DNA from: Talpa occidentalis
Taxonomy: Eukaryota > Chordata > Mammalia > Eulipotyphla > Talpidae
Length of the DNA: 64,000 bases
Assembly: GCF_014898055.3 (NCBI RefSeq)
Contig: NW_023601433.1
Location: 88,669,106-88,733,105 of the forward strand
Direction: 5' to 3'
Both the position numbers and the translations under genes were made by a program. Shown here one piece after another: positions 63,925 through 64,000 of the stretch. Every line of letters starts with the position of its first letter. The stretch's first letter is position 1. The notes beneath the pieces were generated by a model, which was not told where the DNA came from, made no database searches, and saw nothing but the letters and a program-made list of their open reading frames with translations.

Positions 63925-64000
63925 GCCTGTTCAGCAGCAGCTGAGCATTTGCTGTGTGCCAGGCTCCGCGGTAGGCACGGGGGTGAAGCAGCAGCACAAA
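63925..64000 (-). repeat. L2 LINE 3' end, antisense, cut by window edge
   Basis: 'tgagcatttgctgtgtgccaggctccgcggtaggcacgggggtgaagcagcagcaca' matches the reverse-complement L2 tail ('tgagcacctactatgtgccaggcactgtgctaggcactggggatacagcagtgaa'). Confidence 0.65.

Overview
This is vertebrate, almost certainly mammalian, nuclear DNA. It carries MIR, L2, old L1, MER5A-type hAT elements and MLT1-type ERVL-MaLR LTR fragments, plus long microsatellites and one strong CpG island, with no compact gene arrangement. Four copies of a tRNA-derived SINE (30.5, 47.4, 54.6 and 60.4 kb) narrow this to a placental lineage without Alu, B1/B2, pig PRE, ruminant/whale CHR or equine ERE. By elimination and general resemblance I favour a camelid (the vicugna/camel tRNA-SINE group). 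That assignment is inference.

I found no protein-coding exon I can defend. Open frames are abundant because the DNA is GC-rich, but none resembles a known protein except a dead copy of GAPDH. The window is best read as intergenic or intronic sequence around one CpG-island promoter.

Layout. 0-13.7 kb: scattered MIR/L2, a hAT element, L1 3' ends, an MLT1-type LTR and several microsatellites. 13.7-22.8 kb: a CCAT-rich tract, two AT-rich motif-dense islands (14.6-15.1 and 16.8-17.2 kb), several L1 3' ends and a clear MER5A. 22.85-24.56 kb: CpG island with a CCAAT / E-box / CCAAT / GC-box core at about 23.47-23.52 kb. 25-32.7 kb: L1 3' ends (one split by a SINE with matching target-site duplications), a CpG-rich patch and another AT-rich island. 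32.7-34 kb: two related 27-bp minisatellites. 34-45.6 kb: hAT and MaLR remnants, AT-rich islands, and a GAPDH retropseudogene nested in an LTR. 45.9-64 kb: more AT-rich islands, an MLT1-type LTR, three SINEs, L1 and hAT remnants, and a smaller CpG-rich patch at 61.8-62.3 kb.

Functional reading. The recurring AT-rich patches (TAATTA, ATTAAT and similar homeodomain-type words) stand out from the GC-rich background and lie outside repeats I recognise. They could be conserved regulatory elements of a nearby developmental gene, but conservation cannot be tested here. No undescribed biological system is supported. The most informative structures are the nested GAPDH retropseudogene, the twin CCAAT-bearing minisatellites, the CpG-island promoter and the SINE copy with a doubled B box. 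Repeat family names are from memory of consensus sequences, without a database search, and boundaries are approximate.
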